DNA of 41,984 bases from an uncultured Clostridia bacterium (GCA_949286835.1 CASEDP010000012.1:1-41984), one strand, 5' to 3'; shown: positions 9,359 through 18,297, counted from the first letter of the stretch. Made by a program: numbers and translations. The notes: generated by a model not told the origin, from the letters alone.

Positions 9359-10129
9359 ATGAGAGTTGTAATAAAGATAGGCACTTCCACGCTCACCCAT
9401 TCTACGGGCAACCTCAACATCCGCCTCGTGGAGGAGCTTTGCAAGATTATAAGCGACATAAAGAATGCCGGGCACGAAGTGATAATGGTCTCTTCCGGCG
9501 CGATTGCAATGGGTGTGAGCAAGCTCGCTCTTGCCGCGAGACCTAAGGATATCCCCACCAAGCAGGCTGCGGCAGCCGTCGGTCAGTGCGAGCTTATGTA
9601 CTTCTACGACAAGCTCTTTTCCGACTATCGCCAGACGGTCGCTCAGGTACTCATAATAGCCGACGACCTCAGAAACAGCCGAAGAGCAAGACACTTCGGC
9701 AACACTATGGAGCGGCTGCTCGAGCTCGGCGCAATTCCCGTCATCAACGAAAACGATACCGTTGCCACGGACGAACTCACCGTCAGCGACAACGATACTC
9801 TCTCGGCAATAGTGGCGGTCACGGTCAGGGCGGATCTTCTTATTTTGCTCTCGGACATCGACGGGCTGTATTCGGCTGACCCGCACATTGACCCCACGGC
9901 GCGCCTCATACCCGTCGTAGAGGAGATAACGGAGGATATCGACGCCTTTGCGGGCGGCTCTGTCAGCGGGCTGGGCACGGGCGGAATGGCTACCAAGGTC
10001 AAGGCGGCTAAGATGTGCGTGGAAAGCGGCACGGATATGGTAATTGCAAACGGCGCTAACCCCTATGTGCTATATGACATTATGGACGGAAAGCGCGTGG
10101 GAACAAAGTTTATAGGTAAAAGACAATGA
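9359..10129 (+). CDS. proB: Glutamate 5-kinase
   Basis: The first step of proline synthesis, phosphorylating the gamma-carboxyl of glutamate with ATP. The 256-residue protein is an amino-acid kinase domain only. It has KIGTSTLT at the N-terminus, [18 protein letters not shown] with the [10 protein letters not shown] substrate loop, LLSDIDGLY, and [12 protein letters not shown] for nucleotide binding. The C-terminal PUA domain of the longer E. coli type is absent, as in many Firmicutes enzymes. The stop overlaps the proA start (ATGA), so the two are translationally coupled. The labile glutamyl phosphate passes straight to ProA. Confidence 0.96.
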   Translation: MRVVIKIGTSTLTHSTGNLNIRLVEELCKIISDIKNAGHEVIMVSSGAIAMGVSKLALAARPKDIPTKQAAAAVGQCELMYFYDKLFSDYRQTVAQVLIIADDLRNSRRARHFGNTMERLLELGAIPVINENDTVATDELTVSDNDTLSAIVAVTVRADLLILLSDIDGLYSADPHIDPTARLIPVVEEITEDIDAFAGGSVSGLGTGGMATKVKAAKMCVESGTDMVIANGANPYVLYDIMDGKRVGTKFIGKRQ

Positions 10130-11376
10130 CGACGAAAGAGATACTTGAAAAAACACGGAGGGCTAAGTCGCAGCTTGCCGCGCTCGGTTCGGTGCAGAAA
10201 AACGAACTTCTCTGCCGCCTTGCGGACGGTCTCGAAGCACATTCGGCGGACATACTTACGGCAAACGCGCTGGATATGCAGGCTGCAAAGGGCACAATCT
10301 CCGACGTAATGCTCGACAGGCTCGCCCTGACCGAGGCGCGAATTAAGGGTATGGCGGAGGGCGTAAGGCAGGTTGCGGCGCTTCCCGACCCCGTCGGGAA
10401 CGTGCTCGACGAGGTTACTCGTGCGGACGGACTAAATATACGCAAGGTCAGCGTGCCTATGGGGGTGGTGGCAATCATATACGAAAGCCGCCCCAACGTC
10501 ACTTCGGACGCCGCCGCGCTCGCATTGAAGAGCGGCAATGCCTGCGTACTCAGGACGGGCAAGGAAGCGCACCGCTCGGCGCAGGCGATAGTCGACGCTA
10601 TGCGCGACGGCATAAAGGAGATTGTAAGTCCAGACGTCATCGGCTTTATCGAGGATACGTCCCGCCGTAGCGCGACGGAGCTTATGACCGCGAAAGGGTA
10701 TGTCGACCTGTTAATTCCCCGCGGCGGTGCCGGGCTCATCAGGGCTTGCGTCGAAAATGCCGAGGTGCCATGCATTGAGACGGGTACGGGCATATGCCAT
10801 ATCTACGTCGACAAATGCGCTGACTTTGACAAGGCGCTGAGGATAATAGAGAACGCCAAATGCAGCCGTCCCTCGGTGTGCAACGCAATGGAAGCAATGG
10901 TAGTGCACGCCGACATAGCGGAAAAATTCCTGCCGCTCATATACGAAAGGCTGCGCGGCGGCGCGCACCCCGTCGAATTTTATCTCGATGCGCGCGCCTT
11001 TGCTGTGCTTGGCGGAAACGATGGGTGTGTCAAGGCAGGAGAAGGCGACTTCGACAGGGAATTTCTCGACTATAAGCTCGCGGTCAAAGTTGTCGACAGT
11101 CTGAACGACGCAATCGCGCATATTTCCGCCCATTCTACGGGACACAGCGACTGCATCATAACCGAGGACGAGGGCGCGGCGTCGGCGTTCGTTTCGGCAA
11201 TCGACAGCGCGGCGGTATATGTAAACGTCTCTACGCGCTTCACCGACGGCGGCGAATTCGGGCTGGGCTGCGAGATGGGCATCTCCACGCAGAAACTCCA
11301 CGCAAGGGGACCTATGGGACTTAAAGAGCTGACGACATATAAATATGTCGTCCGCGGCAACGGAAACATAAGATAG
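10126..11376 (+). CDS. proA: Glutamate-5-semialdehyde dehydrogenase (gamma-glutamyl phosphate reductase)
   Basis: It reduces gamma-glutamyl phosphate to glutamate semialdehyde with NADPH, the second step to proline. At 416 residues it has the usual length and the aldehyde dehydrogenase fold. The catalytic cysteine is Cys252 in [25 protein letters not shown] and [10 protein letters not shown] are well-conserved family blocks. It overlaps proB by four bases. proC for the last step is not in the window. Transcription stops in the nested hairpins at 11380-11440. Confidence 0.97.
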   Translation: MTTKEILEKTRRAKSQLAALGSVQKNELLCRLADGLEAHSADILTANALDMQAAKGTISDVMLDRLALTEARIKGMAEGVRQVAALPDPVGNVLDEVTRADGLNIRKVSVPMGVVAIIYESRPNVTSDAAALALKSGNACVLRTGKEAHRSAQAIVDAMRDGIKEIVSPDVIGFIEDTSRRSATELMTAKGYVDLLIPRGGAGLIRACVENAEVPCIETGTGICHIYVDKCADFDKALRIIENAKCSRPSVCNAMEAMVVHADIAEKFLPLIYERLRGGAHPVEFYLDARAFAVLGGNDGCVKAGEGDFDREFLDYKLAVKVVDSLNDAIAHISAHSTGHSDCIITEDEGAASAFVSAIDSAAVYVNVSTRFTDGGEFGLGCEMGISTQKLHARGPMGLKELTTYKYVVRGNGNIR

Positions 11377-11379
11377 CCG

Positions 11380-11440
11380 TATCGGCGGGGCAGATTTTAC
11401 ATAATCTGTCCTTAATTTTTTGTCGGACGCCGATATTTTT
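11380..11440 (+). terminator. Nested terminators after proBA
   Basis: The inner hairpin GGGGCAGATT/AATCTGTCCT (11387-11412, loop TTACAT) is followed by TAATTTTTT. An outer stem TATCGGCG (11380-11387) can instead pair with CGCCGATA (11428-11435), followed by TTTTT. Either structure is a good rho-independent terminator; they share one base and enclose one another. Confidence 0.82.
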
Positions 11441-11480
11441 CCGCATAAGAAATATTCTTTCTGCGCGCGAGCCACGTTTA

Positions 11481-11509
11481 TTGACAAGTTATTTTGCAGA
11501 TGTTAAAAT
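11481..11509 (+). promoter_or_regulatory. Promoter for the flavodiiron protein/mscL pair
   Basis: Consensus TTGACA (11481-11486), a 17-nt spacer and TAAAAT (11504-11509) with TGT before it. It lies after the proBA terminators and ahead of GGAGGA at 11539-11544. Confidence 0.83.
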
Positions 11510-11547
11510 GTATTAGGATAAAAATTCAACGATAAATCGGAGGAAAT

Positions 11548-12708
11548 ATGAAACAGATAGCAGAAGACATTTTTTACGTCGGCGTAGATGACACTAAGCT
11601 CGACTATTTTGAAGGGCAGTTTGCCATTCCCGACGGCGTTTCCTATAATTCATACGCAATTATCGACGAAAAAATTGCAATTATCGATTCCGTCGACGCA
11701 AAATTCGGCGAAGAGTGGCTTAAAAATCTCGAAGAAGTACTCGGCGGCAGAACGCCGGACTATCTCGTCGTCCAGCATATGGAGCCCGACCACAGCGCGT
11801 CGATAAAGTTATTCACCGACAGATATCCTCTTGCTCAGGTCGTCGGCAATCAGAAGACTTTTGTTATGCTCGAGGGCTATTTCGGCAAGGGGTTCCCTGC
11901 AAATCAGCTCGTCGTAAAGGAGTTTGAAACGCTCTCCTTCGGCAAGCACAGTCTGCGTTTCATTATGGCGCCTATGGTGCACTGGCCTGAAGTAATGTTC
12001 TCCTACGACATTGCGACGAATACTCTCTTCTCCGCAGATGCGTTCGGCAAGTTCGGCGCGCTCTCCAGGAAGGAAAAGAACTGGGAGGACGAGGCAAGGA
12101 GATACTATTTCGGCATAGTCGGCAAATACGGCGCACAGGTCAAGGCTGTTCTCCTTAAAGTCGGCAGTCTGGAAATAAACAGAATTGCGCCTCTCCACGG
12201 ACCGGTGCTGGAGGGCAAGAAACTGTCGTCCGCCATACACTATTATAAAAAATGGGCGGCATACACGCCCGACGCGGAAGGCGTGCTCATTGCCTGCTCG
12301 TCGATATACGGTCATACCGCGCAGGCGGCAGCCCGCCTTGCCGAAGAACTTGAAAACAGGGGACAGAAGGTAAAGGTCATCGACCTTATAAGATGTGACT
12401 GGGCGGAGTGCATAGCCCAGGCGTTCCGTTTCCCCAAGCTCGTGGTGGCGGCAACTACCTATAACGGCGAAATTTTCCCCGCGGCGAGAAACTTTCTGAC
12501 CGGTCTTGCAGAGCGCAACTACCAGTGGCGCACCGTCGGCTTCATCGAAAACGGTAGCTGGGCGCCGGTATGCGCAAGGCAGATGCGCGCCAGGCTTGAA
12601 GAGTGCAAAAATCTCGTCTTTGCTGAAAATACCGTAAAGGTCAGGTGCGCCCTTAACGACGAAAGCGTCGAAGAAATTAAAAAACTTGCCGACGAGCTCT
12701 GCAAATAA
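11548..12708 (+). CDS. FprA-type flavodiiron protein (A-type flavoprotein)
   Basis: Flavodiiron proteins reduce O2 to water and/or NO to N2O in the cytoplasm and protect anaerobes. The 386-residue protein has an N-terminal metallo-beta-lactamase-like domain with the diiron ligands His77, Glu79, Asp81 and His82 (HMEPDH), then His145, Asp164 and His217. Around residues 245-386 is a flavodoxin-like FMN domain (SSIYGHTAQAA is the phosphate loop). There is no rubredoxin extension, so an external electron donor is needed. The start has GGAGGA in front and its own promoter. mscL follows 12 bases later in what looks like a two-gene unit. Preference for O2 or NO cannot be told. Confidence 0.95.
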   Translation: MKQIAEDIFYVGVDDTKLDYFEGQFAIPDGVSYNSYAIIDEKIAIIDSVDAKFGEEWLKNLEEVLGGRTPDYLVVQHMEPDHSASIKLFTDRYPLAQVVGNQKTFVMLEGYFGKGFPANQLVVKEFETLSFGKHSLRFIMAPMVHWPEVMFSYDIATNTLFSADAFGKFGALSRKEKNWEDEARRYYFGIVGKYGAQVKAVLLKVGSLEINRIAPLHGPVLEGKKLSSAIHYYKKWAAYTPDAEGVLIACSSIYGHTAQAAARLAEELENRGQKVKVIDLIRCDWAECIAQAFRFPKLVVAATTYNGEIFPAARNFLTGLAERNYQWRTVGFIENGSWAPVCARQMRARLEECKNLVFAENTVKVRCALNDESVEEIKKLADELCK

Positions 12709-12720
12709 GGCGGTGAGGCG

Positions 12721-13314
12721 ATGAAAAAAATAAAGGAACTCTGGGCGGAATTCAAGAAATTCATCTCAAGAGGCAATATAGTAGACCTTGCAGTCGCAGT
12801 CATAATCGGCGCGGCGTTCAATGCGATAGTCACGAGCCTGACCAACAACATCATTAAGCCCATAATCAACTGGGCAGTCGGCGGCAACGACGGCGCGGGG
12901 CTGGTTACAATGCTCAGGGCGGTTTATACCACCGATGCGGAGGGAAACAGCATAATAGATATGACCAACTCCATCTATATTGACTGGGGCACGTTCATAA
13001 TGAAGATAGTGGACTTCCTCGTCATCGCAGTGGTGCTCTTTCTCATAGTAAAGATCTATTACGGGCTTAAAAATGCCGCCGAGAAGGCAAACGAAAAGCG
13101 CATAAAGCAGATGAATAAACTCATAGAGAAGTTTAAAAAGGACGGGCTGTCGGACGAAGAGGCAAGAAAGATTGCCGAGGAGAAAGTCGTCGAAGCGCAG
13201 ACGGAGAGCGCGGCGGAACCTCCCAAACCCACTTCGGAGGAGTTGCTTGCGGAGATAAGGGATATCCTCAAAAGTCAGGGCGGCGGCAACGCAGAAGAGC
13301 AAAGGCATAACTGA
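12721..13314 (+). CDS. mscL: Large-conductance mechanosensitive channel MscL
   Basis: A membrane channel that opens under hypo-osmotic shock. The N-terminus [20 protein letters not shown] and the helix that follows are the conserved TM1 pore helix, and the second transmembrane helix is at about 100-120. At 197 residues it is longer than the common 130-150. The extra length is in a charged C-terminal helix (about 120-160, many Lys/Glu) and a Pro/Glu-rich tail ending in [12 protein letters not shown]. The ATG has GGTGAGG upstream and lies 12 bases after the flavodiiron gene; no functional link between the two is known to me. A terminator follows directly. Confidence 0.94.
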   Translation: MKKIKELWAEFKKFISRGNIVDLAVAVIIGAAFNAIVTSLTNNIIKPIINWAVGGNDGAGLVTMLRAVYTTDAEGNSIIDMTNSIYIDWGTFIMKIVDFLVIAVVLFLIVKIYYGLKNAAEKANEKRIKQMNKLIEKFKKDGLSDEEARKIAEEKVVEAQTESAAEPPKPTSEELLAEIRDILKSQGGGNAEEQRHN

Positions 13315-13324
13315 AAGGAATGAA

Positions 13325-13360
13325 CGGGGCTGGACGAAATTGTCCTGCCCCGAGTTTTTT
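13325..13360 (+). terminator. Terminator of mscL
   Basis: The stem CGGGGC-T-GGAC pairs with GTCC-T-GCCCCG (10 bp with one T-T mismatch) and is followed by AGTTTTTT, ten bases after the mscL stop. Confidence 0.88.
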
Positions 13361-13413
13361 GACGTTTTTGAAAAAATTTCGCGCGATTAAAGAAAAATAT
13401 TCTTTCAAACAGT

Positions 13414-13442
13414 TTTCTTTTGTCTATATATCGTGTTATAAT
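13414..13442 (+). promoter_or_regulatory. Possible extended -10 promoter reading toward purE
   Basis: TGTTATAAT (TATAAT at 13437-13442) has only a poor -35 (TTTCTT at 13414-13419, 17-nt spacer). A transcript from here would run antisense through the DUF1294 gene and reach purE after about 370 bases. Low confidence. Confidence 0.3.
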
Positions 13443-13466
13443 AAAGTTAAATCAAAAGATATTGTG

Positions 13467-13769
13467 TCATACGGCGATAAACGTCATTCCCGAACGAAAG
13501 GCTATAATTGTCAGCCAGACGTTAAATACGGCGATTATCGGCAGCAATATCATAAGCACTATGTTCTTAAGTTTGAAGCGAGTAATGAACATAGTGACAT
13601 AGATGCCTATCGCCCCGCCGAGAAGTGCGGCAAGCAACAGTTTTCCGTCGCCGGCTGTGGGTTTATATTCATCGGAAAAACAGTCGTTTCGCTGGGACAG
13701 TACGAGCATTACCGAATAGACATTTACCGCCGCAATGTAGACGGCGAACATGATGTATAAGAGCAACAT
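13467..13769 (-). CDS. DUF1294-family small membrane protein
   Basis: A 100-residue protein with an N-terminal hydrophobic helix (1-25), a polar stretch containing the DUF1294-like helper segment up to residue 42, then LLLAALLGGAIGIYVTMFITRFKLKN. This GGxxG..M...R.K pattern is characteristic of DUF1294, followed by a last hydrophobic helix ending near 92. Its function is unknown. The open frame extends much further upstream but there only mirrors purE, so I start at the ATG at 13769; no strong ribosome binding site is visible and the ATG at 13751 is possible. It diverges from purE with 46 bases between starts. A weak promoter (TTGCCA, 17 nt, TATTTT on the - strand, 13828-13800) would overlap the purE start. 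Confidence 0.7.
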   Translation of the reverse strand: MLLLYIMFAVYIAAVNVYSVMLVLSQRNDCFSDEYKPTAGDGKLLLAALLGGAIGIYVTMFITRFKLKNIVLMILLPIIAVFNVWLTIIAFRSGMTFIAV

Positions 13770-13781
13770 ACACAGTATAGT
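13753..13781 (+). promoter_or_regulatory. Possible purE promoter
   Basis: ATGTAT (13753-13758), a 17-nt spacer and TATAGT (13776-13781) would give a leader of about 28 bases before purE. It is a weak match, placed inside the start of the divergent DUF1294 gene. No purine riboswitch fold was recognised upstream of purE. Confidence 0.4.
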
Positions 13782-13815
13782 TTGCTGAAAAATCAAAGTA
13801 AAATACGGGAGTTGT

Positions 13816-14319
13816 ATGAATATGGCAAAAGTTGCAGTTATAATGGGCTCCAAGTCAGATTTAAGCGTAGTAAAACCCGCCGTCAGCGTACTCAGGGGCT
13901 TCGGCATAGAAGTCGAAGTGCGCGTAATTTCTGCGCACAGAACGCCGGAGCAGGCGCACGAGTTCGCGTCCTCCGCAAAGGCAAACGGGTTCGAGGCGAT
14001 AATCTGCGCCGCAGGCAAGGCTGCGCACCTCGGCGGCGTATTCGCCGCAAGTACCACGCTGCCCGTCATCGGTCTGCCCATAAAGACGGATATGATGGGC
14101 GGGCTCGACAGTCTGCTCTCGATAGTTCAGATGCCCTCCGGCATACCCGTTGCGACCGTCGGCGTCAATGCGGGCGAAAATGCCGGCATACTTGCCGCGC
14201 AGATTTTGGGCGTGAAGTACCCCGAAATCGCCGAAAAGATAGCAGAGTATAAGGAAAATATGAAAAAGAAGATAAATTCCGACGACCTCGCCGTTCAGGG
14301 CGAAGCGGCGGAGTTTTAA
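13816..14319 (+). CDS. purE: 5-(carboxyamino)imidazole ribonucleotide mutase (PurE)
   Basis: PurE moves the carboxyl of N5-CAIR to give CAIR in purine synthesis. The 167-residue protein has MGSKSD at the N-terminus, SAHRTPEQ, ICAAGKAAHLGGV and the LPIKTDMMGGLDSLLSIVQMP block. SAHRTP points to class I, which normally works with PurK; purK is not in the window. The ATG at 13816 has GGGAG four bases upstream; an in-frame ATG at 13822 fits that site equally well. It is the first gene of the purine cluster, but a strong terminator-like hairpin separates it from purC. Confidence 0.95.
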   Translation: MNMAKVAVIMGSKSDLSVVKPAVSVLRGFGIEVEVRVISAHRTPEQAHEFASSAKANGFEAIICAAGKAAHLGGVFAASTTLPVIGLPIKTDMMGGLDSLLSIVQMPSGIPVATVGVNAGENAGILAAQILGVKYPEIAEKIAEYKENMKKKINSDDLAVQGEAAEF

Positions 14320-14332
14320 GCAAGACGAGAAT

Positions 14333-14356
14333 ACCCGCAAGTCATTGCGGGTTTTT
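14333..14356 (+). terminator. Terminator-like hairpin between purE and purC
   Basis: A perfect 8-bp stem ACCCGCAA/TTGCGGGT with loop GTCA runs straight into TTTT. It is as strong as the operon-end terminators here although it lies inside the purine cluster, 13 bases after purE. It may set purE apart or act as an attenuator. Confidence 0.82.
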
Positions 14357-14398
14357 GTGTTAAATAAGTATTAACATCTTTTAAGGAGATAAATTTTT

Positions 14399-15121
14399 AT
14401 GGAAAAGAAAGAACAGCTCTATGAAGGCAAGGCAAAGAAGGTTTTCGCAACCGAAAATCCCGACTATGTAATCGTATCCTATAAGGACGACGCAACCGCG
14501 TTCAACGGACTTAAGAAGGGCACGATAGCAGGCAAGGGCGTCATCAACAACAAGATGAGCAACCTTATGATGAAGATGCTCGAAAAGAAGGGCGTTCCCA
14601 CGCATTTCGTAGAGGAGCTCGACGACAGAAACACCGTCGTAAAGAAGGTTCAGATCGTTCCCCTCGAGGTAATCATAAGAAATGTCGCCGCAGGCAGCTT
14701 CTCCAAGAAGTACGGCGTTCCCGAGGGCACAATTCTCGCTAACCCTACCATAGAATTTTCCTATAAGAACGACGAACTCGGCGACCCTCTTTTAAACACC
14801 TATCACGCGCTCGCATTGAGGCTTGCAACTAAGGAAGAGATCGATACTATAACCAATATGGCGTTCGCCGTAAACGAAGCTATGAAGGCATTCTTCAAGG
14901 AGCTCAACATCGACCTCATCGACTTCAAGCTCGAGTTCGGAAGGTACAAGGGTCAGATAGTTCTCGCCGACGAAATCTCCCCCGATACCTGCCGTTTCTG
15001 GGAAGCGGGAAGCTGGGATACGACCAAGCACGTCAGCCTCGATAAAGACAGGTTCCGCAGGGATCTCGGCGGCGTAGAGGACGCATATGCCGAAATCTTC
15101 AAGAGAATAGGTCTTAACTGA
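14399..15121 (+). CDS. purC: Phosphoribosylaminoimidazole-succinocarboxamide synthase (SAICAR synthetase)
   Basis: It joins CAIR and aspartate with ATP to make SAICAR. At 240 residues it has the normal bacterial length. The N-terminal LYEGKAKKVFAT is the ATP-binding start; VPLEVIIRNVAAGSFSKKYG and LADEISPDTCRFW are signature blocks. The ATG has AAGGAG at 14383-14388. Whether it is transcribed by readthrough past the hairpin after purE or from its own promoter is unclear; I could not find a good promoter in the gap. purF begins within 40 bases. Confidence 0.97.
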   Translation: MEKKEQLYEGKAKKVFATENPDYVIVSYKDDATAFNGLKKGTIAGKGVINNKMSNLMMKMLEKKGVPTHFVEELDDRNTVVKKVQIVPLEVIIRNVAAGSFSKKYGVPEGTILANPTIEFSYKNDELGDPLLNTYHALALRLATKEEIDTITNMAFAVNEAMKAFFKELNIDLIDFKLEFGRYKGQIVLADEISPDTCRFWEAGSWDTTKHVSLDKDRFRRDLGGVEDAYAEIFKRIGLN

Positions 15122-15154
15122 ACTTTGCGTAAGAATTTTTCAGAGATTGACGAG

Positions 15155-16582
15155 ATGTATTTGAGATCAGATAAACTGCCGTTTGACAGTATGCACGAGG
15201 AGTGCGGCGTATTCGGCATCTATTCGCAGGAAAACAGAAACGTGGCATATACGGTCTATTACGGGCTTTACGCTCTCCAGCACAGAGGGCAGGAAAGCGC
15301 GGGCATTGCCGTAGCCTATGCCGACAAGATTACCTACTATAAGGGTATGGGTCTTGTGCCCGATATTTTCTCTGGCGGCAAGCTCGACACCCTTCCCGAA
15401 GGCGATATTGCAATAGGTCACGTCAGGTATTCCACCACGGGCGCAAGCCAGCTTTTAAACGCGCAGCCCGTAGTCTTTACGGGCAAGTGCGGGAGAATTG
15501 CGCTCGCCCATAACGGAAATTTGACCAACACAAAGCAGCTCCGCGACGAACTCATAGCCGAAAACGCCGTGTTTCAGACGACCATTGACTCTGAAGTAAT
15601 GGCGGTAATGATAAACAGCCTTTCGGACGGAGACATTCTCACGGGAATTAAGCGCGCCTGCGCAAAATTCAAGGGCTCGTACGCGCTCGTCATAATGACG
15701 GCGGACAAGCTGATTGCCGTCAGGGATCCCTACGGCATAAGACCGTTGTGCATAGGCACCGTCGTAGACGACTATGTCGTCGCAAGCGAGACCTGCGCGC
15801 TCGACGCGGTCAGCGCAAATTATCTGCGCGACGTAAAGCCGGGCGAAATCGTGGTATTCGACAGCGCGGGTATGCACTCCCATATGATGGACGATGTGCC
15901 CGAAAAGAGCAGGATGTGCATATTTGAATATGTGTATTTTGCCCGTCACGATTCCATTTTAGACGGCTGTTCGGTCTATGAGGCAAGGAAGGAGGCAGGA
16001 AAGCTGCTTGCAAGGTATTGTCCCGTAGAAGCCGACCTGGTATCCGGCGTGCCCGACTCCGCAAACGTAGCGGCAAGGGGCTATGCCGAGGAGAGCGGAA
16101 TACCCTTCGTGGAGGCGCTTGCCAAGAACAGATATGTCGGCAGAACTTTCATTCAGCCCGACCAGAGGCAGAGGGAGAACAGCCTGAATGTCAAGATGAA
16201 CGCCCTCCGCTCCAACGTAAACGGCAAGAGGGTGATAATAATCGACGACAGCATAGTGCGCGGCACGACTATGCGCAAGATAATAAAGATGCTCAGGAAT
16301 GCGGGCGCGGCGGAAGTCCACATAAGGATCTGTTCGCCTATAATCAAGCATCCCTGCCATCTCGGCATAGACATTCAGACATACTCGCAGCTCATCGGCG
16401 CATACAAGAACGAAGAGCAGATATGCGAGAGCCTCGGCGCGGACAGCGTCAGATATCTCACCGTAGACCAACTCGTCTCTACCTGCAAGTCGGCAAACGT
16501 CGGCTTCTGTCTGGGCTGCTTCAACGGCGAATATCCCTATTCCCTCAAGGGCTACGAGGCGGACAAATTAAAGTTAGAATAA
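15155..16582 (+). CDS. purF: Amidophosphoribosyltransferase
   Basis: The committing step of purine synthesis, turning PRPP and glutamine into phosphoribosylamine. The N-terminal Ntn glutaminase begins at Cys17 (EECGVFGIYS), which becomes residue 1 after removal of a 16-residue propeptide, if the ATG at 15155 is used. A TTG at 15125, three bases after purC, is an alternative start with no clear ribosome binding site. The PRPP loop VIIIDDSIVRGTT is intact. Cysteines in RMCIFE, HPCHLGID and FCLGC match the [4Fe-4S] ligands of the oxygen-sensitive Bacillus-type enzyme. From this start it has 475 residues. Confidence 0.96.
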   Translation: MYLRSDKLPFDSMHEECGVFGIYSQENRNVAYTVYYGLYALQHRGQESAGIAVAYADKITYYKGMGLVPDIFSGGKLDTLPEGDIAIGHVRYSTTGASQLLNAQPVVFTGKCGRIALAHNGNLTNTKQLRDELIAENAVFQTTIDSEVMAVMINSLSDGDILTGIKRACAKFKGSYALVIMTADKLIAVRDPYGIRPLCIGTVVDDYVVASETCALDAVSANYLRDVKPGEIVVFDSAGMHSHMMDDVPEKSRMCIFEYVYFARHDSILDGCSVYEARKEAGKLLARYCPVEADLVSGVPDSANVAARGYAEESGIPFVEALAKNRYVGRTFIQPDQRQRENSLNVKMNALRSNVNGKRVIIIDDSIVRGTTMRKIIKMLRNAGAAEVHIRICSPIIKHPCHLGIDIQTYSQLIGAYKNEEQICESLGADSVRYLTVDQLVSTCKSANVGFCLGCFNGEYPYSLKGYEADKLKLE

Positions 16583-16642
16583 TACATATTCGGGGCGCGG
16601 ACAGGCGCATCGGAAGTTGTAAAAAACTAAGGAGAAGTAAGT

Positions 16643-17662
16643 ATGGCAATTTCATATAAGGACAGCGGAGTAGACGTAGAGCGCGGCTATAAGGCGGTAA
16701 AGCTTATGCGCGAACACGTGCAGTCGACATATACCTCGGGCGTGCTCGGCGATATAGGTTCGTTCGGCGGATTTTTCAAGATGCCCGAAGGAATGAAGGA
16801 GCCCGTGCTCGTTGCGGGTACAGACGGCGTCGGCACCAAGCTCAAATATGCTTTCATAGCCGATAAACACGACACTATAGGCATAGACGCAGTTGCAATG
16901 TGCGTCAACGACATAGTATGTCAGGGAGCAAAGCCTCTCTTTTTCCTCGACTATTTTGCAACGGGCAGTCTTTCCCCCGAAGTTGTCGCAACCGTCGTTT
17001 CGGGCGTGGCAGAGGGCTGCCGCCAGAGCGGTGCGGCTCTCATCGGCGGAGAAACGGCTGAAATGCCCGGTTTCTATTCTGCTGGAGAATACGACATTGC
17101 AGGCTTTGCCGTCGGCGTTGTCGACAGGGCAAAGGTAATAAACGGCAAGGACATCAAGGCGGGCGACGTGCTCGTCGGCATCAAGTCGAGCGGCATTCAC
17201 TCCAACGGCTATTCCTTAGTCAGAAAGCTGTGGGGAGAGGACAAGGCAGAGCTTGAAAAGTACGACGAAAGGCTGGGCTGCAAGGTAATAGACGCCCTCC
17301 TCACGCCGACGAAGATATACGTAAAGTCCATTCTCGCGCTCATCAAAAAGGTCAACGTCAAGGGCATTGCGCACATCACGGGCGGAGGCTTCATAGAGAA
17401 CATTCCCAGAATTTTCCCCGAAGGCATCGGTTGCGAGATAGACACCAAGTCCTATGAGGTGCCCGAACTCTTCAAAATTATGCAGGAAAAGGCGGGCATT
17501 ACCGACGCGCAGATCTACAATACCTTCAATATGGGCATAGGTATGGTCGTGTGCGTTGACAAGAAGGACGTGGACGCGACGATTGCCCAGCTCGAGAGCA
17601 CGGGCGAAAAGTGCGCGATAATCGGCAGAACTGTCGCGGGCAGCGGGGTAACTCTGTTTTGA
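16643..17662 (+). CDS. purM: Phosphoribosylformylglycinamidine cyclo-ligase (AIR synthetase)
   Basis: It closes the imidazole ring, turning FGAM into AIR with ATP. At 339 residues it is standard in length. Conserved blocks include GSFGGFFKMP, LVAGTDGVGTKLKYA, the GGETAEMPGFY loop, GIKSSGIHSNGYSLVRKL and AHITGGGFIENIPR. The ATG has AAGGAG upstream; 60 bases separate it from purF. The stop codon overlaps the TTG start of purN, so translation is coupled. Confidence 0.97.
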   Translation: MAISYKDSGVDVERGYKAVKLMREHVQSTYTSGVLGDIGSFGGFFKMPEGMKEPVLVAGTDGVGTKLKYAFIADKHDTIGIDAVAMCVNDIVCQGAKPLFFLDYFATGSLSPEVVATVVSGVAEGCRQSGAALIGGETAEMPGFYSAGEYDIAGFAVGVVDRAKVINGKDIKAGDVLVGIKSSGIHSNGYSLVRKLWGEDKAELEKYDERLGCKVIDALLTPTKIYVKSILALIKKVNVKGIAHITGGGFIENIPRIFPEGIGCEIDTKSYEVPELFKIMQEKAGITDAQIYNTFNMGIGMVVCVDKKDVDATIAQLESTGEKCAIIGRTVAGSGVTLF

Positions 17663-18273
17663 AACGCATAGCAGTATTCGCCAGCGGCGGAGGGACCGAC
17701 TTTCAGTCGATAATTGACGCAAACGAGAGGGACAAGTTCTGCGATATCGTATACCTCATTGCCTCCAGGGAGGGAATAGGGGCGATTGATCGTGCAAAAA
17801 AACACGGCATAAACACCGCCGTGTTTGCAAAGAAGGACTATCCCGACCTTGAAAAACTCTATGCGGAGCTTACATATCTTCTCAACCTCAACAGGGTCGA
17901 CTATATCGTGCTCGCGGGCTGGCTCAAGATAATTCCCGCAAGCTTCGTTGCGACCTTCAAGGACAGGATAATCAACATTCACCCGTCGCTCATACCATCT
18001 TTCTGCGGGGCTGGAATGTACGGGCTTAATGTGCACAGGGCGGTGCTCGAATACGGCGCAAAGATTTCGGGTTGTACGGTGCATTTCGTCAACGAAGTGC
18101 CCGACGGCGGCGCAATAATAGCGCAGCGCGCGGTTGCGGTGGAGGACGGGGACACCCCAGAGAGCCTGCAACAGAGAATACTCGTCGCCGAGCACGAGCT
18201 TCTTCCCCTCTGCGTCAGAAAGCTGTGCGAGGGCAAGGTAATAAAGGACGGCAGAAAAGTAACCGTTTCATAG
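17659..18273 (+). CDS. purN: Phosphoribosylglycinamide formyltransferase (PurN)
   Basis: It formylates GAR using 10-formyltetrahydrofolate. With the TTG start at 17659, overlapping the purM stop as TTGA, the protein has 204 residues beginning LKRIAVFASGGGTDFQ, the normal PurN N-terminus. Catalytic elements are INIHPSLIPSFCG (Asn and His) and VNEVPDGGAIIAQ (Asp). An open frame extends 16 codons further upstream inside purM but lacks the conserved start. GGGG about ten bases before the TTG can serve as ribosome binding site. Confidence 0.94.
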   Translation: MKRIAVFASGGGTDFQSIIDANERDKFCDIVYLIASREGIGAIDRAKKHGINTAVFAKKDYPDLEKLYAELTYLLNLNRVDYIVLAGWLKIIPASFVATFKDRIINIHPSLIPSFCGAGMYGLNVHRAVLEYGAKISGCTVHFVNEVPDGGAIIAQRAVAVEDGDTPESLQQRILVAEHELLPLCVRKLCEGKVIKDGRKVTVS

Positions 18274-18297
18274 CGATTAAAATTTATTTGGAGACAG

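Noticed and set aside
13361..13815. Purine riboswitch before purE
   Set aside because: The conserved loop and junction sequences of the purine aptamer were not seen; part of the region is occupied by the DUF1294 gene on the other strand.
14333..14356. Transposon end or repeat between purE and purC
   Set aside because: It is a short unique stem with a T tract, which a terminator explains fully.
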